A stretch of DNA of 64,000 bases from Alphaproteobacteria bacterium. Its GTDB lineage: Bacteria > Pseudomonadota > Alphaproteobacteria > CAAGCB01 > CAG-977. The stretch is taken from positions 1 through 64,000 of the forward strand of contig JAFZYY010000009.1 in NCBI GenBank assembly GCA_017616015.1, written 5' to 3'. Shown here piece by piece: positions 9,904 to 19,554 of this stretch (position 1 is its first letter; each line of letters starts with the position of its first letter). The translations under genes and the position numbers were made by a program. The notes beneath the pieces were generated by a model. That model saw only the letters and a program-made list of their open reading frames with translations. It had not been told where the DNA came from and made no database searches.

Positions 9904-10644
9904 TTATTTCTCAGGCTGATTTGCTTCTTCGGGCGCGTAAGACGTCAGTCCCGCCCAGAATCTGCCTCCGAACGGTTGCAGAATCCTGTCTGCCAAAGCC
10001 GATAAAGGCTTCGTGTCGCCCGCGAAAGCCTGTCTGAAAGCGGCCTCGTATTCCGGCGCCAGATCGGGAAAGGCTTTTTTTATGGCTCTGGTCAGAGCCT
10101 TGGAGCCGCCCGACCAACGACGGTTCGCCCGCAAAAGAAAATCGCCGAGTTTCTGATATAAAACGCTTAAAGTTCCGTATAATTCGGCCGTGTTTTTCGG
10201 GCTTTCCATGTCGTCCAACAGATCGGTCAGTCCGTACCGGCGATTATCGATTTCTTCCCTGCTCAGGGCGGCGGGACCGGCAGCCAGAACGGCTCTGGCT
10301 TTGTTCTGAATGTCGGCGGCGTATTCGTTTCCTTCGGGAACGATAATCCCGTCGGCGATCATGCCGAGCAGGGCAGGCATGCCGCAGGCCTTGTCCTGTT
10401 TCAGAAAATAGGCGAAGGAATTATCATTCTGAACGAACATTTCGATCGGCCATTCCTGAAAGATTGCGCTGGCGCGGTACGCTTTGGGCATAACGGCCGT
10501 GTCGTGAATGATGACCATATCGATGTCGGACGTCGCCGTGGCTTCGTTTCTGACGACGGAGCCGGCAATAAAAGCGCATTTCGCTTTCGGAAATCTTTCG
10601 GCCAGAAAGGATTTCGCCGTTTCCAGATAATCGGTCTTGCTCAT
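9904..10644 (-). CDS. Nucleotidyltransferase-fold protein (aminoglycoside-type NTase)
   Basis: 246 residues. The N-terminus carries the polymerase-beta fold signature GS at 28-29 and SDID at 39-42, with metal-binding Asp residues. The C-terminal half is helical and lacks a motif I can name. Proteins of this type include streptomycin/kanamycin nucleotidyltransferases and housekeeping adenylyl- or uridylyltransferases. The substrate cannot be told from the sequence. It stands alone, divergent from yajC. The ATG at 10644 has a GGAGAAACGC ribosome site. Confidence 0.78.
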   Translation of the reverse strand: MSKTDYLETAKSFLAERFPKAKCAFIAGSVVRNEATATSDIDMVIIHDTAVMPKAYRASAIFQEWPIEMFVQNDNSFAYFLKQDKACGMPALLGMIADGIIVPEGNEYAADIQNKARAVLAAGPAALSREEIDNRRYGLTDLLDDMESPKNTAELYGTLSVLYQKLGDFLLRANRRWSGGSKALTRAIKKAFPDLAPEYEAAFRQAFAGDTKPLSALADRILQPFGGRFWAGLTSYAPEEANQPEK

Positions 10645-10739
10645 TTGCGTTTCTCCTGTGAGTGCGCCTGCCAGTATACAGGCAAAAAATAAAGAAACAA
10701 GGTTGCCCGAAATAAAAGAAAAAGTTTTTTAAAATATGA

Positions 10740-10767
10740 TTGCAATTCGGCAGGATAGCTTTATACT
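10740..10767 (+). promoter_or_regulatory. Probable promoter of yajC-secD-secF
   Basis: A TTGCAA box at 10740-10745 and TATACT at 10762-10767 are separated by 16 bases and lie about 40 bases before the yajC start. This is a good sigma-70 type match in the only intergenic space upstream of the operon. Confidence 0.6.
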
Positions 10768-10808
10768 TCGTTAGCTTTAACTATTTTTTAATAATACGGA
10801 GTTGTCTT

Positions 10809-11231
10809 ATGCTGATCAATCCCGCTTTCGCACAGGAAGCAGCCGCTGTGGCGGCGCCCGCTGTTGATCCGGCCGTTGCGGCCAGTCCAATACGTCTTTT
10901 ATTGCAGTTTTTGGTTATTTTTGCGGTCTTTTATTTTTTCCTGATTCGTCCTCAGCAGAAAAAGTTAAAAGAACATCAGGCCATGCAAAAGAATATTTCC
11001 CGCGGGGATACGATTGTTACCGTCGGAGGCGTCGTGGGTAAAGTAATCCGGTCAAATGCCGACGATCTGTTGGTCGAAATCGCCGACGGCGTTCGCGTCG
11101 TTGTCGTCCGGGATCGTGTTTTGAATCGCAGAACACAGCCTTCCGCCGATTTTACGGAAGAAGAATCCGTTAACGACAATGCCAAAAAAGGCAGCGAAGG
11201 CTTGAAAGACGTTTTAACTAAGAAAAAATAA
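10809..11231 (+). CDS. yajC: Preprotein translocase subunit YajC
   Basis: 140 residues from the ATG at 10809 (GGAG ribosome site at 10797-10800). A short N-terminus is followed by a single membrane helix with the family signature FFLIRPQQKK, then a small cytoplasmic domain including GDTIVTVGGVVGKV. YajC is an accessory subunit of SecDF-YajC, which supports late steps of Sec-dependent export. It is directly followed by secD (10 bases) and secF, the usual alphaproteobacterial order. The TTG at 10740 also opens this frame but overlaps the promoter and is not preferred. Confidence 0.95.
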   Translation: MLINPAFAQEAAAVAAPAVDPAVAASPIRLLLQFLVIFAVFYFFLIRPQQKKLKEHQAMQKNISRGDTIVTVGGVVGKVIRSNADDLLVEIADGVRVVVVRDRVLNRRTQPSADFTEEESVNDNAKKGSEGLKDVLTKKK

Positions 11232-11241
11232 GGATTTTGAG

Positions 11242-12801
11242 ATGTTTAATTATCCGAAATGGAAAATCGCTCTGATCAGTGTTATCGCGCTGACGGGGTT
11301 GTTTTTCTGTGTTCCTAACTTTTTGCCGGCGTCTCAACAGGAAAAATTGCCCGAATGGTGGCAGCCGATGACGTTGGGATTGGATTTGCAGGGCGGATCC
11401 CAGTTGTTGCTTCAGGTTGATTTGGATCAGGTCGTGACAGATCAGTTAAACGGCATTCAGGAAGCGGCTCGCAGTATCCTGCGTGAAAAAAGTATCCGTT
11501 ATACGGGACTGAGCGTTTCAGACGGCGCTTTGAACGTTAATATCGTGAAAAGCGAACAAATCGCCCGGGCAAAGGAACTGTTGCGCAAGATTGACAAAGG
11601 CAATTTGGAAGTGACCGACAACGGCAATCTTCTGACGGTTCGCTTCACGGAGCAGGCTCTGGTGAAAATGAAGTCCGCCGCCGTGGATCAGTCTATTGAA
11701 ATCGTTCGCCGCCGTATCGACCAGTTGGGAACGCGCGAACCTTCCATTATGCGGCAGGGATCCGATCGTATTCAGGTTCAGTTGCCCGGCGTGGAAGATC
11801 CGAACGAAGTCAAAAAACTGTTAGGAAAAACGGCTAAAATGACTTTCCATTTCATTGATGAAAAAACGACATTGGCCGATGCGCGCCGCGGTAAAATTTC
11901 TCCGGAATCAAAAGTCGTTCAGGGCGCGGAAGACGCTGACGCGGCACATTATGTCATTGAACGCAAATCCATTGTCGGCGGCGAACATTTGACCGATGCC
12001 CGCGCGGATTTCTCTGAAGGTCAGCCGGTCGTGGCTTTCCGCTTCAATTCGCACGGCAGCAAACGTTTCGGCGCGGCGACGCGTGACGGCGTAGGGCGTC
12101 GTCTGGCGATTGTTCTGGACGGCAGAGTGCTGACGGCGCCGGAAGTGAAAACGGCGATTACGGGCGGTTCCGGTATTATCACCGGCAACTTTACGGTTCA
12201 GAGCGCGGCGGATTTAGCTTTGATGCTACGTTCCGGCGCTTTACCCGCTCCTTTGGAAGTTGTGGAGGAACGCATCGTCGGTCCCGGTTTGGGAACGGAT
12301 TCAATCGAAGCCGGTAAAAAATCCTGCATTATCGGACTGGCTTTAGTGCTGATTTTCGTGTTGGCGACTTACGGCCTGTTCGGTCTGTTCGCGGACATCG
12401 CTTTGGTGCTGAACCTTGTTTTGTTGTGCGGTCTGATGAGCGCTTTGAACTGCACGCTGACGCTGCCCGGAATTGCCGGTATCGCGTTGACGTTAGGCAT
12501 GGCGGTTGACGCGAATGTGTTGATTTACGAACGCATGCGCGAAGAACAGGCTTTGGGACGATCTGTTTTGAATACCGTGGAAGCGGGCTTTGAAAACGCT
12601 TCTTCGGCGATTTTCGATTCAAACCTGACCAGCTTGTTTGCCGGCGCCATTTTGATTTGGTTGGGCAACGGACCCGTCCGCGGTTTCGGCGTAACGACCT
12701 GTTTGGGTCTGATAACGTCGGTCTTTACCGCAGTCTATGTAACCAAAGTTTTGATTCTGGCATGGATCAAATTCTTTAAACCGAAACAGCTGAACGTGTA
12801 A
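11242..12801 (+). CDS. secD: Protein translocase subunit SecD
   Basis: 519 residues. SecD is an inner-membrane, proton-driven partner of SecYEG that pulls exported proteins into the periplasm. The first membrane helix lies at about 8-26, followed by LGLDLQGGSQLLLQV (conserved motif after TM1), the large periplasmic P1 domain, and five C-terminal helices starting near residue 360 that include GIALTLGMAVDANVLIYERM, the conserved RND-type motif with its Asp. The length is a little under E. coli SecD (615) and typical for alphaproteobacteria. Second gene of the yajC operon. Confidence 0.97.
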   Translation: MFNYPKWKIALISVIALTGLFFCVPNFLPASQQEKLPEWWQPMTLGLDLQGGSQLLLQVDLDQVVTDQLNGIQEAARSILREKSIRYTGLSVSDGALNVNIVKSEQIARAKELLRKIDKGNLEVTDNGNLLTVRFTEQALVKMKSAAVDQSIEIVRRRIDQLGTREPSIMRQGSDRIQVQLPGVEDPNEVKKLLGKTAKMTFHFIDEKTTLADARRGKISPESKVVQGAEDADAAHYVIERKSIVGGEHLTDARADFSEGQPVVAFRFNSHGSKRFGAATRDGVGRRLAIVLDGRVLTAPEVKTAITGGSGIITGNFTVQSAADLALMLRSGALPAPLEVVEERIVGPGLGTDSIEAGKKSCIIGLALVLIFVLATYGLFGLFADIALVLNLVLLCGLMSALNCTLTLPGIAGIALTLGMAVDANVLIYERMREEQALGRSVLNTVEAGFENASSAIFDSNLTSLFAGAILIWLGNGPVRGFGVTTCLGLITSVFTAVYVTKVLILAWIKFFKPKQLNV

Positions 12802-12812
12802 GGAGAACTGAA

Positions 12813-13742
12813 ATGCCCAGACTTATTCATTATTTCATTAAACCCACGCACGTTAATTTCATCGGCGCGCGTAAACCCGCTTTCTTTTTATCACTGCTTT
12901 TATGCATCGTGTCGATCGTTTCCGTCGCGACCAAAGGCATGAACTTCGGCATCGACTTTAAAGGCGGCGTTTTGATGGAAGTGCAGGCCGAAAAACCGAT
13001 CGACATGAAGGAAATGCGCTCAAAGCTGGCAAGCCTGAACGTTGATTTACAGCCGATCGGCGACAAAGGAACAGAAGTGTTGATTACGGCTTTGGGACGC
13101 GGAGACAACGAACAGGAACAGATGAAAATCTCGAACGTGATCCGTCAGGAATTGGGCGAGGATTATTCGTTCCGCAGAATCGAAATGGTTGGTCCCCGCG
13201 TCGGCGCGGAATTGATCCATAACTGTATTTTGGCTCTGATTCTGGCGGGCGTCATGATAACGGTTTACGTTTGGACCCGATTTGAATGGGAATTCGCTTT
13301 GGGAACAATGCTTTCCCTGATTCACGACATTATTATCGCCGTCGGGTTGTTTTCCGTTTTTCAGTTGGATTTCGATATGACGATTATCTCCGGTTTGATG
13401 ACATTGGCAGGTTTTTCGGTGAACGACACGATCGTTTCTTACGACCGTATGCGCGAAAATTTGCATAAATACCGCAAAATGCCGATTGACGAAATGATCA
13501 ACAAGACGACGAACGAAATGTTGCCCCGCACGCTGTTGACGGGTATGTCGACGATTATCATGCTGACCATCATGCTGTTCATGGGCGGTCCCGTTTTGCA
13601 GGGATTTGCTTTGATGATGTTGTGGGGGATTTTGGTCGGAACGTATTCCTCCATTTACGTCGCTATGCCGGTTCTGATGTATCTTGACATACGCAAGACG
13701 ATGGAAAACCGGAACAAAGATGTCAGTCCGAACTTCAATTAA
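12813..13742 (+). CDS. secF: Protein translocase subunit SecF
   Basis: 309 residues. It begins with a membrane helix (about 22-42) followed by the SecF signature FGIDFKGGVLMEV. A periplasmic domain and five helices follow, with TLAGFSVNDTIVSYDRMREN as the conserved TM4 motif. SecF forms the SecDF-YajC complex with the two upstream products. It has an AGGAG ribosome site before the ATG at 12813. The gene ends at a strong shared terminator facing ftsZ. Confidence 0.97.
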   Translation: MPRLIHYFIKPTHVNFIGARKPAFFLSLLLCIVSIVSVATKGMNFGIDFKGGVLMEVQAEKPIDMKEMRSKLASLNVDLQPIGDKGTEVLITALGRGDNEQEQMKISNVIRQELGEDYSFRRIEMVGPRVGAELIHNCILALILAGVMITVYVWTRFEWEFALGTMLSLIHDIIIAVGLFSVFQLDFDMTIISGLMTLAGFSVNDTIVSYDRMRENLHKYRKMPIDEMINKTTNEMLPRTLLTGMSTIIMLTIMLFMGGPVLQGFALMMLWGILVGTYSSIYVAMPVLMYLDIRKTMENRNKDVSPNFN

Positions 13743-13778
13743 AAAAAAGAGCCCCTTATCAAGGGGCTCTTTTTTTTA
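13742..13778. terminator. Bidirectional intrinsic terminator between secF and ftsZ
   Basis: A perfect stem AGAGCCCCTT/AAGGGGCTCT with loop ATC sits between runs of A and T, so it can end transcription from secF on the plus strand and from ftsZ on the minus strand. Confidence 0.93.
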
Positions 13779-13784
13779 ATTGTT

Positions 13785-15428
13785 TCAGTGTTGTCTTAAA
13801 AAGGAGGGAATGTCCGATTCCTCATTTGAAGGAATTTCCGCTTTTTTATCTTCGGCCGCTCTGCGCCCCGTCACGAAATGAAACAAAGAGGGTTTGCTTT
13901 TTTCGGCAGGTTTGATTGCGGGCGGAATAACAGGAGGAGGCGTAACGGAAACAGGTTCGGAGAATAAATCTTCCTGTGTTGCCGGAGCGGGTGCTTCCGG
14001 TGCTTTAACTTCCGCTATCGGCGGAATAACAGGGGCTTCCTGCAATGAAACGGTCGGCTGAGGTCTTTCATTAACGGTCATTTTAGGGGTAAAAGTTTCA
14101 AAAGAAGCCGGCTGTCTGGCGTCTTCCGATCCGAACAACTCATTCGGAGCCGGCATGGCCGGTAAAGCGTTGCTGACCGTCTTGGGTGAAAAAGAAATCG
14201 GCTGACTTGCGACAGTCGGGTGAACAGGAGTCGCGGGAGGGGGGACAACAGTGTCTTCTATGTCCAAAACGTTATCGTTTTCCTCGGGGTTAACAGCTTC
14301 CGGAACAGGTTCCGAAACAGGCGCCGGCGTTTCGGTTACGGTATGCCGGGGAGCCGAAAACGTAGGCGTAAACGGTTTGGACTGAGCCTTCGGTTGTGTG
14401 AAAATGGAAGGCGTTGCCGCTGTTTGCATCATAAACGGATTCTGCGTTTCCGACTGTCTGGAAATGCCTGTGGCAACAACGGAAACACGAATGGATCCTT
14501 CCAAAGAGTCGTCGAAAGAAGCGCCGAAAATAATATTGGCTTCGGGATCGACTTCGCGGCGGATTCTGTTCGCGGCTTCGTCGACTTCGAACAAAGTCAG
14601 ATCCGCGCCGCCGGCGATATTGATCAAGATACCTTTTGCGCCGGTCATGGACGCATCGTCCAGCAAGGGGTTGGCAATCGCTTCTTCCGCCGCTTCCAAA
14701 GCGCGGTTTTCGCCGGAAGCCATACCTGTTCCCATCATGGCGCGTCCCATTTCCGCCATAACTGCGCGAACGTCCGAAAAGTCCAGATTAATAATCCCCG
14801 GCGTTATAATCAGGTCTGTAATGCTGCGCACGCCGCCCTGTAGAACCTGATCGGCCTTTTTGAAGGCTTCGGCAAAAGTCATCTTTTCATCGGCGACAAG
14901 GAATAAGTTCTGATTCGGAATAACAATCAAAGTATCAACGTATTGAGCCAGTTCTTCAATGCCTTGTTCCGCGATGGCCATTCTGTGACGGCCTTCAAAC
15001 GTAAAGGGCTTTGTCACGACACCGACGGTTAAAATATCGCGTTCCCTGGCCATTTTTGCAAACACCGGAGCGGCTCCCGTACCGGTGCCGCCGCCCATGC
15101 CTGCCGTGATAAAGACCATGTTAGCGCCGTCCAAAACGGCTGAAATATCGTCCAGAGCCTCTTCGGCGGATTCTCGTCCGACTTCCGGCCGGGCTCCGGC
15201 ACCTTGTCCGTGCGTTGTTTCAATACCCAACTGGATTTTTGTTTCGGCTAATGACGAATTAAGCGCCTGCGCATCGGTGTTCGCGACGACGAAATTAACG
15301 CCGCCCAACTGCGTCTGGATCATGTTATTAATGGCATTGCCGCCAGCGCCGCCGACTCCGATTACGGTAATTTTGGGGGTTAAAAGAACAATCGGCTGTT
15401 GTTCGGGAACGCTGATGTCTAAAGTCAT
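13785..15428 (-). CDS. ftsZ: Cell division protein FtsZ
   Basis: 547 residues. This is the tubulin-like GTPase that polymerises at midcell. The core (about 15-330) has GVGGAGGNA, the GTP-binding loop GGGTGTG at 112-118 and the T7 loop NLDFSDV near 214-220. The long Pro/Thr/Glu-rich linker (about 330-530) is typical of alphaproteobacteria. The last residues, DIPSFLRQ, match the conserved C-terminal peptide that binds FtsA and other partners. It is the last gene of the dcw cluster, 116 bases after ftsA, a gap long enough for its own promoter. It ends 7 bases before the shared terminator. Confidence 0.98.
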   Translation of the reverse strand: MTLDISVPEQQPIVLLTPKITVIGVGGAGGNAINNMIQTQLGGVNFVVANTDAQALNSSLAETKIQLGIETTHGQGAGARPEVGRESAEEALDDISAVLDGANMVFITAGMGGGTGTGAAPVFAKMARERDILTVGVVTKPFTFEGRHRMAIAEQGIEELAQYVDTLIVIPNQNLFLVADEKMTFAEAFKKADQVLQGGVRSITDLIITPGIINLDFSDVRAVMAEMGRAMMGTGMASGENRALEAAEEAIANPLLDDASMTGAKGILINIAGGADLTLFEVDEAANRIRREVDPEANIIFGASFDDSLEGSIRVSVVATGISRQSETQNPFMMQTAATPSIFTQPKAQSKPFTPTFSAPRHTVTETPAPVSEPVPEAVNPEENDNVLDIEDTVVPPPATPVHPTVASQPISFSPKTVSNALPAMPAPNELFGSEDARQPASFETFTPKMTVNERPQPTVSLQEAPVIPPIAEVKAPEAPAPATQEDLFSEPVSVTPPPVIPPAIKPAEKSKPSLFHFVTGRRAAEDKKAEIPSNEESDIPSFLRQH

Positions 15429-15544
15429 GGACTACTCCGTCAGAAAATGGAACGACTCTGAAAAATTGCCGGGAATCCTTTGCTTTTCGTAGTTTTCCCG
15501 ATTTTTAATCAAAGCAATACTTTCCTTTTATAACTTGAAAATCT

Positions 15545-16798
15545 TTAAGAATTATCTAAAAACCAGCGAAAAAATCGCACAATTTTATTTCCGGGAGCCG
15601 ATACGTCCCGCTGATGCGTCGGTGTGTTTAATAAAATATGAGTCGTATAATGCAACAGTCCGATGCAACACATATAACTCTGATAGGTATGCGCGGGAAT
15701 AAATCCTTTTTTATCGAACAAATTAACGGGCTGTCCCGTGCGGACATTGCACTGTAAAACGGCAGCCGCCTTTTCATTGATGCCGTGAAGCAACGCGCCG
15801 CCGCCCGTCAGAACGAAGTTCATGCAAATGTCGTAAAAGCGGTTTTGTTCCAGCAAGTCTTTAATTTTTCTGAACAGTTCTTCAATTTCGGGCACAATTT
15901 CCTGAATAAGCTGAGCGCGGGGAATGCGTATAACGGATACGTTTTCGTCTTCTCCGATTAAAGGGATTTCGACTTCCTCATGCTCATAAGCCAAAGAGGG
16001 CAGGCAGGAGCCTTTGAGCGTTTTTATTTTTTCCGCGTGATTCAAAGACGTTCTGAACGTTTTCGCGATTCTTTGAGTGATTACGTCTCCGCCGGAAGGC
16101 AGTTGAGTTGCGTAAACCAGCTGATCTTCATAGAAAACGCCTATCCCGGTTGTGCCGGCGCCCAAATCAATGACGGCTGTTCCTTGTTTTTTTTCTTCCT
16201 GAGTCAGGCAGGCCAATCCCGCCGCATAGGGAGCCGCCACTTTTTTAGAGCAGGACAAATGGCTTTGTTCCAAAACCGAGTTCATGTCGCGTACGGGGTA
16301 GGGCGGCGTCGTAATCGTGTTTAAAAAAACGGAAAATTTGTTTCCGGTCAGTCCGCGCGGGTCTGCAATCGAATGACGCGAATCCAAACTGTAATCTATG
16401 GGAATGCAATGCAGGATTTCATCGTCCGTAACGGGAATTTTGCCTTGAGCGCCGGAAATCAGGCGGTTAATGTCGCTTTGCGTTACTTCCCGACCGCCTA
16501 AATCCAGATTGTCCTGAATAATTTCGGAAGAAAGGCTCTCGACACAAGCTGTGGCGACGACCGTTTTTATGCGTTCTTTGGTGTATTCTTCCGCGGCGGC
16601 GACAGCGTGGCGCACGGAATCGATAACGGGAGCCAAGGCATCGATTCTGCTTTTTTTTACGCCGGTGTTTTGAAAAGAACCCGCGCCGACAATGACCGCT
16701 TTGTTTTCGTTGACCAGATACGCCAAAACGCAACTTGTTTTTGACGTTCCTATATCCAAAGCTGCAATCAGATTGTTGTCGTTTAAGAACTGTGACAC
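15545..16798 (-). CDS. ftsA: Cell division protein FtsA
   Basis: 417 residues, actin-like ATPase fold. It starts with IAALDIGTSKTSCVLAYL (phosphate 1) and has VIDLGAGTTGIGVFYEDQL (phosphate 2) and FVLTGGGALLHGI (adenosine motif). The C-terminal NKIVRFFRWFLDNS is an amphipathic helix of the kind that ties FtsA, and through it FtsZ filaments, to the membrane. It lies 14 bases downstream of ftsQ in the normal dcw order. Confidence 0.96.
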   Translation of the reverse strand: MSQFLNDNNLIAALDIGTSKTSCVLAYLVNENKAVIVGAGSFQNTGVKKSRIDALAPVIDSVRHAVAAAEEYTKERIKTVVATACVESLSSEIIQDNLDLGGREVTQSDINRLISGAQGKIPVTDDEILHCIPIDYSLDSRHSIADPRGLTGNKFSVFLNTITTPPYPVRDMNSVLEQSHLSCSKKVAAPYAAGLACLTQEEKKQGTAVIDLGAGTTGIGVFYEDQLVYATQLPSGGDVITQRIAKTFRTSLNHAEKIKTLKGSCLPSLAYEHEEVEIPLIGEDENVSVIRIPRAQLIQEIVPEIEELFRKIKDLLEQNRFYDICMNFVLTGGGALLHGINEKAAAVLQCNVRTGQPVNLFDKKGFIPAHTYQSYMCCIGLLHYTTHILLNTPTHQRDVSAPGNKIVRFFRWFLDNS

Positions 16799-16812
16799 GG
16801 ATTTTTCCTTTT

Positions 16813-17652
16813 TCAGGGCTTTTGAATTTCCGCTGCTATGGAAATGGTATCGGCACCGGAAGCTTTCTTTTTGTTCTTTTTGGGCGCGTCTTGCAGACGA
16901 ACAATCAGTTTATCCGGCTGACGCAGATCGACCAACGTGATTTTCCGGTCAAGCAATTTTTCCGTCCGATCCAAATTCGCCAACCGTCCCCAGGCGGAAG
17001 CGGGGTCTTTTTCCGGCAGACGGACGGTGATGCCTTTATCGATGTCGTCCAACAGAATGTCCCAACGACGCTGGCCTTTGCGGACGGCGGCTCTGACGCG
17101 TTTGTTCAACTCGGGCTCCTGAGCCAGAAAAGCCAGCAACTCCGGCGTTTTTTCGGGCGCGTCCGAACCTAAAACCAACGGCAGTCCGTTTAGTTTTTTA
17201 ACGAAGGTTTCAACAGGCTGTCCTTCGGAATCAACGGGACGGTATTTGCCGTTGTTTTGCCAGACGGCGACGGGTGTCCTTTCCGTCAGTCGGACATATA
17301 GAATATGCGGCAGACGGCGTTCGATATGAACCGTTTTAACCCAAGGCAGTCTTTGAATCATTTCCCGCGACTGTTTAATGTCGACGGCCGTAATCGGCAT
17401 ACCGCGTTCAACCCGCAAAGTATCTAATAATTCTTTTTGCGACGTTCTGTTTCGGCCGCGAACGTATACTTCGCTTAAGCGTAAATCAGCCGATAACGCC
17501 GCTCTGTGAACAAAGAAAATAAAGCTTTCTTTCTTTTCGGCGTAAAAAGCGCTGTTCAGGAACCATGCCGTCATCGTCGAAAGAGCCAATACGACGAAAG
17601 CGATCAGAAAAGGACCGGACGGTTTGATGTCTTGAAACTTTATTAAGCGCAT
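16813..17652 (-). CDS. ftsQ: Cell division protein FtsQ
   Basis: 279 residues. One membrane helix (about 15-36) is followed by a periplasmic POTRA domain (about 58-128; SEVYVRGRNRTSQKELLDTL) and the beta domain. FtsQ links early and late divisome proteins through FtsB/FtsL. The ATG at 17652 overlaps the last 10 bases of ddl. The C-terminus is basic and Lys-rich. Divergent like most FtsQ proteins, but position and POTRA pattern make the call firm. Confidence 0.92.
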   Translation of the reverse strand: MRLIKFQDIKPSGPFLIAFVVLALSTMTAWFLNSAFYAEKKESFIFFVHRAALSADLRLSEVYVRGRNRTSQKELLDTLRVERGMPITAVDIKQSREMIQRLPWVKTVHIERRLPHILYVRLTERTPVAVWQNNGKYRPVDSEGQPVETFVKKLNGLPLVLGSDAPEKTPELLAFLAQEPELNKRVRAAVRKGQRRWDILLDDIDKGITVRLPEKDPASAWGRLANLDRTEKLLDRKITLVDLRQPDKLIVRLQDAPKKNKKKASGADTISIAAEIQKP

Positions 17653-18572
17653 GCGGCGTTCTCCACCAGCCAGACAACAATATCTTGGTAAGAGTAACCG
17701 GCGTTTCGTCCGATGTCAGGGACTAAAGAAAGAGATGTCATGCCCGGCTGAGTGTTCGTTTCCAAAATAACGATACGGGGCTTTTCGTTCGCTCTTGTGT
17801 TGTCATAGCGAAGATCCGAACGCGATATGCCCCGACAACCCAAAACTTTGTGCGCTTCAGCGGCGATGCGCAGGATTTCCTCTTTGTCCTTTTCGGGAAT
17901 GTCTGTCGGGACGACATGTCGCGCGCCGCCTTCGGAATATTTGTTCTGATAGTTGTAAAACCCTTTCGCCGGAATGATTTCCAACAGTCCCAAAGGCTTT
18001 CCGTCCATGACGGCGACCGTCAGTTCGCGTCCGGGAATATATTCTTCCGCCAGAATTTCCTCGTCGTCGGCATAGGGGTATTTTTCGCCTTCAAACGGCT
18101 TTTTGCCGGAAGGCTTGTCAAAGATGAACACGCCGACGGAAGAACCGTCGCTGATCGGCTTTAAAACGAACGGATAAGGCATAATATCGCCCGATAAAAT
18201 CTGTTCTTTGGTAACGACGCGTTCGGCGGCGACGGGCAATCCGGCCGACCGGTACATCTTTTTCGCCATGACTTTGTTCATCGCCAAAGCCGACGCCATG
18301 CGCCCCGAATGCGTGTACGGGATACCCATCATGTCAAGCATTCCCTGAATACAACCGTCCTCGCCGTACTTGCCGTGCAAAGCGTTAAAGACAACGTCCG
18401 GTTTTTGTTCGTCCAGTTCGGCGATCAAGGCGCCCAGATTGCGGGAAACGTCAATGCCGAAAGCCTGATATCCCGCTTCATTCAAAGCCTTTAAAACATT
18501 ATCGCCGCTGGCTAAAGAAACTTCCCGTTCAGAAGAACAGCCGCCCATCAATACCGCTACTTTTTTAGTCAA
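17643..18572 (-). CDS. ddl: D-alanine--D-alanine ligase
   Basis: 309 residues, ATP-grasp enzyme that makes D-Ala-D-Ala for the peptidoglycan stem peptide. Visible are GGCSSEREVSLASG at the N-terminus, ALHGKYGEDGCIQGMLD (family signature 1), KPISDGSSVGV and EKPRIVILETNTQPGMT (signature 2, metal ligands). Its start follows the murB stop without a gap (ATG at 18572, murB ends 18573 on the same strand). Length matches DdlB. Confidence 0.97.
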   Translation of the reverse strand: MTKKVAVLMGGCSSEREVSLASGDNVLKALNEAGYQAFGIDVSRNLGALIAELDEQKPDVVFNALHGKYGEDGCIQGMLDMMGIPYTHSGRMASALAMNKVMAKKMYRSAGLPVAAERVVTKEQILSGDIMPYPFVLKPISDGSSVGVFIFDKPSGKKPFEGEKYPYADDEEILAEEYIPGRELTVAVMDGKPLGLLEIIPAKGFYNYQNKYSEGGARHVVPTDIPEKDKEEILRIAAEAHKVLGCRGISRSDLRYDNTRANEKPRIVILETNTQPGMTSLSLVPDIGRNAGYSYQDIVVWLVENAACA

Positions 18573-19529
18573 TTATCTGCCTCCGAAGCTGCTGAAACGC
18601 TTTGTCTTGACGCCGATGCGCCGGACTTCCCATTCCAGCATGATTTCGCTCGTATCAAAAACGCGTTTCTGAACGGTTTCCCCGAGCGTTTCAAAATCCT
18701 GTGCCGTGGCTTTGCCTGTATTGATGAAAAAGTTGCAATGTTTTTCAGAAATCATGGCGCCGCCTTGCTTCAATCCGCGACAACCGGCTTTTTCAATCAG
18801 CTGCCAAGCCTTCAATCCGAGCGGATTCTTAAAGATCGAACCGGCCGTTCTGGTGCCGATCGGTTGAGACTTTTCGCGAATTTGACGGTATTCTGCCATA
18901 CGTTTCTGAATATTTTCTTTATTTTCCGGAGTGCCTTTCAATACGGCGCCTGTAAAAATCCAGTTGTCCGGCAAAGAATTTGTCCGATAATCAAAAGGAA
19001 TTTCAGTTTTCGGCAGAACGATTTTTTTGCCGATGATGTCGAAAGCGGTTAATTCTTCCACGATGTCGGAAGCCGATCTGCCGTTTGCCCCCGCGTTCAT
19101 GCGAATCGATCCGCCGAGCGTGCCGGGAATGCCGCATAAAAATTCAAAACCGGACAGCCCAGCTTCCATTGCGATTCTGGCGATTTCCATGTTTTTGGCG
19201 CCGGCGCCGCAAGTGATTTTATCTCCGTCAACGGCGATGGTGTCGAACGTCTTTCCCAGATGAACGACAACGCCCGGAATGCCTCCGTCCCGAATCAGCA
19301 GATTCGATCCGCCGCCGATCACGGTCAAAGGCGCATTCGGCTGATTGGCTAAAAAGTATTCCAAATCGTCTATGTCGGCCGGCGTGAACAGTACTTCCGC
19401 CGGGCCGCCGACTCCGAGCCAGGTCATTTTGTTTAACGGAGCGTCGGCGACAACTTGTCCGCGGACGGCGGGCATAAGCTCTTCCAATTCCGGTTCGCCC
19501 GTGAAAATGTGTTTAAGAAGTGAAAACAA
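18573..19529 (-). CDS. murB: UDP-N-acetylenolpyruvoylglucosamine reductase MurB
   Basis: 318 residues. FAD enzyme that reduces enolpyruvyl-UDP-GlcNAc to UDP-MurNAc. FAD-binding elements NKMTWLGVGGPAEVLF and GIPGTLGGSIRMNAGANG are clear. RTAGSIFKNP carries the catalytic Ser and KHCNFFINTGKATAQD is conserved near the end. It has the compact type II (roughly 300-residue) form common in alphaproteobacteria. 25 bases separate it from murC. Confidence 0.97.
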   Translation of the reverse strand: MFSLLKHIFTGEPELEELMPAVRGQVVADAPLNKMTWLGVGGPAEVLFTPADIDDLEYFLANQPNAPLTVIGGGSNLLIRDGGIPGVVVHLGKTFDTIAVDGDKITCGAGAKNMEIARIAMEAGLSGFEFLCGIPGTLGGSIRMNAGANGRSASDIVEELTAFDIIGKKIVLPKTEIPFDYRTNSLPDNWIFTGAVLKGTPENKENIQKRMAEYRQIREKSQPIGTRTAGSIFKNPLGLKAWQLIEKAGCRGLKQGGAMISEKHCNFFINTGKATAQDFETLGETVQKRVFDTSEIMLEWEVRRIGVKTKRFSSFGGR

Positions 19530-19554
19530 GTTCCTCTCCTTCGTCTGAATGGTT